From an uncultured Collinsella sp. (GTDB lineage Bacteria; Actinomycetota; Coriobacteriia; Coriobacteriales; Coriobacteriaceae), in contig CAMQHT010000005.1 of assembly GCA_947001705.1 (NCBI GenBank), positions 1 to 64,000 of the forward strand: a stretch of DNA of 64,000 nucleotides. The letters are read 5' to 3'. The position numbers and the translations under genes were made by a program. The notes beneath the pieces were generated by a model. It did no database searches and was not told where the DNA came from. It was given only the letters and a program-made list of their open reading frames with translations. Positions 61,909 to 64,000 of the stretch are shown in pieces; position 1 is the stretch's first letter; each line of letters begins with the position of its first letter.

Positions 61909-64000
61909 CTATCTAATCAATTGTAGTATATCTGCTTTCATGCAATTATCAACCAACTTGTTTAATTGCTCCTCGTTTGTCGATAGTCCCTCTTTTTTCA
62001 AAATGTCGCGCACCTCGTTCTTAGTAATCGGCTTTTCAAACAACGAAAGCAAAGCGAACGAAAAATCATTAACCGCACACATTCTATGGGTGGCACAACT
62101 CAGCAGTACTCTTAACCCCTCTTTTGAGCGTCCGACTTCTTTAACAAACGAACTTTTAACCAATTGAAAACCGTTATCGTGCATTACATAATCGGCATCG
62201 ATATTTGTATTCAGCAATCCATAATGCAACAGTTCTTCTATCGCCCTTGTCAGCTCGAGGTCGCCCTGATCAAGAATAAGAGAAATGCTACAATCGGCCT
62301 CCAATAAACGGGCCAACTTAAGGTATACCAACTGGGAAACAGCATAGACATGATGGTATTCAGAATTATAGAAGTAGGCAAATGGCTCAACGAGCACGAC
62401 AGAGGTCTTGGAATCCAGCCAGATTCGATCAGCTGGATTTAGACTAGTTAGCCGTCGCTTTACTTTGGTCAAATGTCCCTTATACCTGACAGCGTGAATA
62501 GAATCTAGGATCCAGGTCACCTCTGAAATATGAAGCCGCTGGGGCAAGTCAATTGTGTCGCTACCGTTTATGACCTCTTGCATATAAAAATCAATATGAT
62601 GCTCATCAGATAAGGATTTTGCTTCATTTAAAGTTAAACCAGTGCCTGAAACATAATCCACTTCGAGGCGCAAATCCTCATATTGGGACTTCGGCATTAC
62701 AGAGACACCATACTTATCGGGATGATTCCAAACATCCGACCCCATAACGAGACCAAAATTCGTAAATCCTCTCGTGGAATATGGAACACCACATACCTGT
62801 TTTGAATAATTCAAAACATTCTCTGTATAAGCTAAGGTGTTCAGAGCCTCTTCTTTAGTTTCGGTCGGAAAGCCAATCATAAAAAATAGATGAACAGGAA
62901 TACCCGCATTGAGACAATCATGGACATTGCGATCAATCCAATCAACTCTCGTGTTCTTCTTCATTAGATCAAGAACTCTTTGGTTGTATGACTCGAGGCC
63001 AAACTGAATCTGCCTACATCCACTTTGGTATATCTTGTTAAAAACTTCTGTACTTAGGGTTGGAGAGAACCTCGTTTCTCCATGCCAGAAAAACGTTTTT
63101 CCCGATGCGTTTATTTCATCCGCGAGTTGCTCCATTCTTTTGCCTTCGAATGTTTCATCCACAAAAGAGAAAACTCTCGTGCCGTATTTTTCATTTAACC
63201 GACACATTATTTCAAATACTCTCGATATAGGCATCTTTCGGTAACAACCACCGGTGGCACCGGGAATGGTGCAGAAGGCGCAATGATTAAAACACTGCCT
63301 AGAGGAATAAACCGGCAATATTAACTCAGGCATGAAGTATTTAGAAAGGGCGAAGCCATCGAAATCGGGAACTGTATCGTTGATAAATGTTTGCTCAATC
63401 CGATGGTTTTTATATATCTTTCCACCTTTAGCATGGCAAAGGTTTGGAACACAGTCGAGATTGTCATCACCAGAGTCAAGAGCCTCAAGAAGACGTGCAA
63501 GCGGCTCTTCGCCGTCATACATCATTATCGAATCAATGTATTCAAAAAAGGGATGCCATTCTTTCATGCAGTCATCTGCTAAACGAGTAATGTAATTGCC
63601 GCCCAATGAGACGTGTTTAACAGATGGACATTCTTCCTTAATCAGTTTCGCTAACGTAACTGCAGAAATCAATTGGAAACAGCCGCTCACCGAAATCCCA
63701 ATAAACTCGAATTTTTCCCTCTGAATACGCTTAAGAAAGGCAGTTTCATAGAAGGAAATAAACGGATTATGCAAGGTATCCGCAAGCGATTTCATTATTT
63801 CTGGTGTCGAATAATAATCATAGGGCAGATCTATGGAGTTGAACGTGTATTTAACTCCATATGAGACGTGATTTATGATATAGAGTGCATTTCTAAAAAT
63901 GTTTTCAGCATATTGTCTTTCTTTTAGATTAAAGTATCTCTTCGATCTGAAAATATCTTTTGCCTCGTCAACATTAAGTGCCGACTTTTGTATCAACTCG
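61909..64000 (-). CDS. B12-binding-type radical SAM enzyme (5' end outside window)
   Basis: At least 695 residues, frame open to the window edge. An N-terminal cobalamin-binding-like Rossmann domain (FEFIGISVSGCFQLISAVTL, HVSLGGNYIT) lacks an evident DxHxxG. Radical SAM core CFNHCAFC (C-x3-C-x2-C) with FSFVDETFEG and HLFFMIGFPTETKEEALNT. The C-terminal 200 residues include a winged-helix-like segment (KPITKNEVRDILKKEGLSTN) that could recognise a leader peptide. GC is near 40% by eye, far below the neighbours, indicating transfer. Followed by the 36-residue peptide gene. Confidence 0.85.
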   Translation of the reverse strand, partial: ELIQKSALNVDEAKDIFRSKRYFNLKERQYAENIFRNALYIINHVSYGVKYTFNSIDLPYDYYSTPEIMKSLADTLHNPFISFYETAFLKRIQREKFEFIGISVSGCFQLISAVTLAKLIKEECPSVKHVSLGGNYITRLADDCMKEWHPFFEYIDSIMMYDGEEPLARLLEALDSGDDNLDCVPNLCHAKGGKIYKNHRIEQTFINDTVPDFDGFALSKYFMPELILPVYSSRQCFNHCAFCTIPGATGGCYRKMPISRVFEIMCRLNEKYGTRVFSFVDETFEGKRMEQLADEINASGKTFFWHGETRFSPTLSTEVFNKIYQSGCRQIQFGLESYNQRVLDLMKKNTRVDWIDRNVHDCLNAGIPVHLFFMIGFPTETKEEALNTLAYTENVLNYSKQVCGVPYSTRGFTNFGLVMGSDVWNHPDKYGVSVMPKSQYEDLRLEVDYVSGTGLTLNEAKSLSDEHHIDFYMQEVINGSDTIDLPQRLHISEVTWILDSIHAVRYKGHLTKVKRRLTSLNPADRIWLDSKTSVVLVEPFAYFYNSEYHHVYAVSQLVYLKLARLLEADCSISLILDQGDLELTRAIEELLHYGLLNTNIDADYVMHDNGFQLVKSSFVKEVGRSKEGLRVLLSCATHRMCAVNDFSFALLSLFEKPITKNEVRDILKKEGLSTNEEQLNKLVDNCMKADILQLIR

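Overview
The window is a high-GC (about 60%) bacterial chromosome segment that most resembles a gut Coriobacteriia, Collinsella-type genome. The evidence is an arginine deiminase system, Pta/AckA and lactate fermentation, an ornithine/aspartate-type peptidoglycan gene pair, a BspA-like remnant and very compact operons with strong AAAGGAG-type ribosome sites. The genus is an inference from gene content and order; I ran no search. I see no rRNA, tRNA, CRISPR array or intact insertion sequence.

Layout. 0-5 kb: xerD and pyrG, a small winged-helix gene and a DUF1846 gene. 5.1-5.6 kb: a repeat-rich gap holding the first copy of a structured element. 5.6-12.7 kb: an arginine-catabolism cluster on the minus strand, made of arcA-aminotransferase and arcA-argF-YfcC antiporter. 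The two arcA genes are identical in DNA and have matching promoters. 13-19 kb (plus strand): ppk, an RlmD-like methyltransferase, DJ-1, Maf and P1 peptidase. 19.4-26 kb: glycosyltransferase plus glf, pta and two different ackA genes, separated by very long palindromes. 26-33 kb: MFS/LysR, HIT, xseAB, a zinc protease, RNase D and a lipid kinase with a 30-residue membrane peptide. 34-39.6 kb: a sortase-anchored C69 dipeptidase, then an ECF transporter preceded by a Trp-Trp-Trp leader peptide and attenuator. 39.7-46.5 kb: racemase with ATP-grasp ligase, MOSC, a secreted coiled-coil cell-wall protein, and a Ser/Thr kinase with an HTH partner. 46.5-49.1 kb: a decayed patch with a BspA-like pseudogene, EcsC and HigBA. 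49-54.5 kb: an M20 amidohydrolase and a lysine-riboswitch operon whose first gene is an in-frame LysA-DapA fusion, followed by dapB and dapH. 54.5-61.6 kb: the second structured element, NdpA, DUF2974, L-LDH, an aminotransferase and nadE. 61.7-64 kb: a low-GC operon tail with a B12-type radical SAM enzyme followed 13 nt later by a 36-codon peptide gene.

How they work together. Arginine enters by an antiporter-like carrier and is deiminated and cleaved to ornithine and carbamoyl phosphate; no carbamate kinase is in the window. Pyruvate ends as lactate (LDH) or acetate (Pta/AckA). Tryptophan and lysine supply appear to be controlled by RNA: attenuation for the ECF importer and an L-box for lysine synthesis.

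The best candidates for something undescribed are (1) the radical SAM plus 36-residue peptide pair at the right edge, (2) a roughly 165-nt element found twice, each time just downstream of an operon in the sense direction, with compensatory base changes in nested stems, and (3) intergenic palindromes with 21-29 bp perfect but mutually unrelated arms around a shared inner core.
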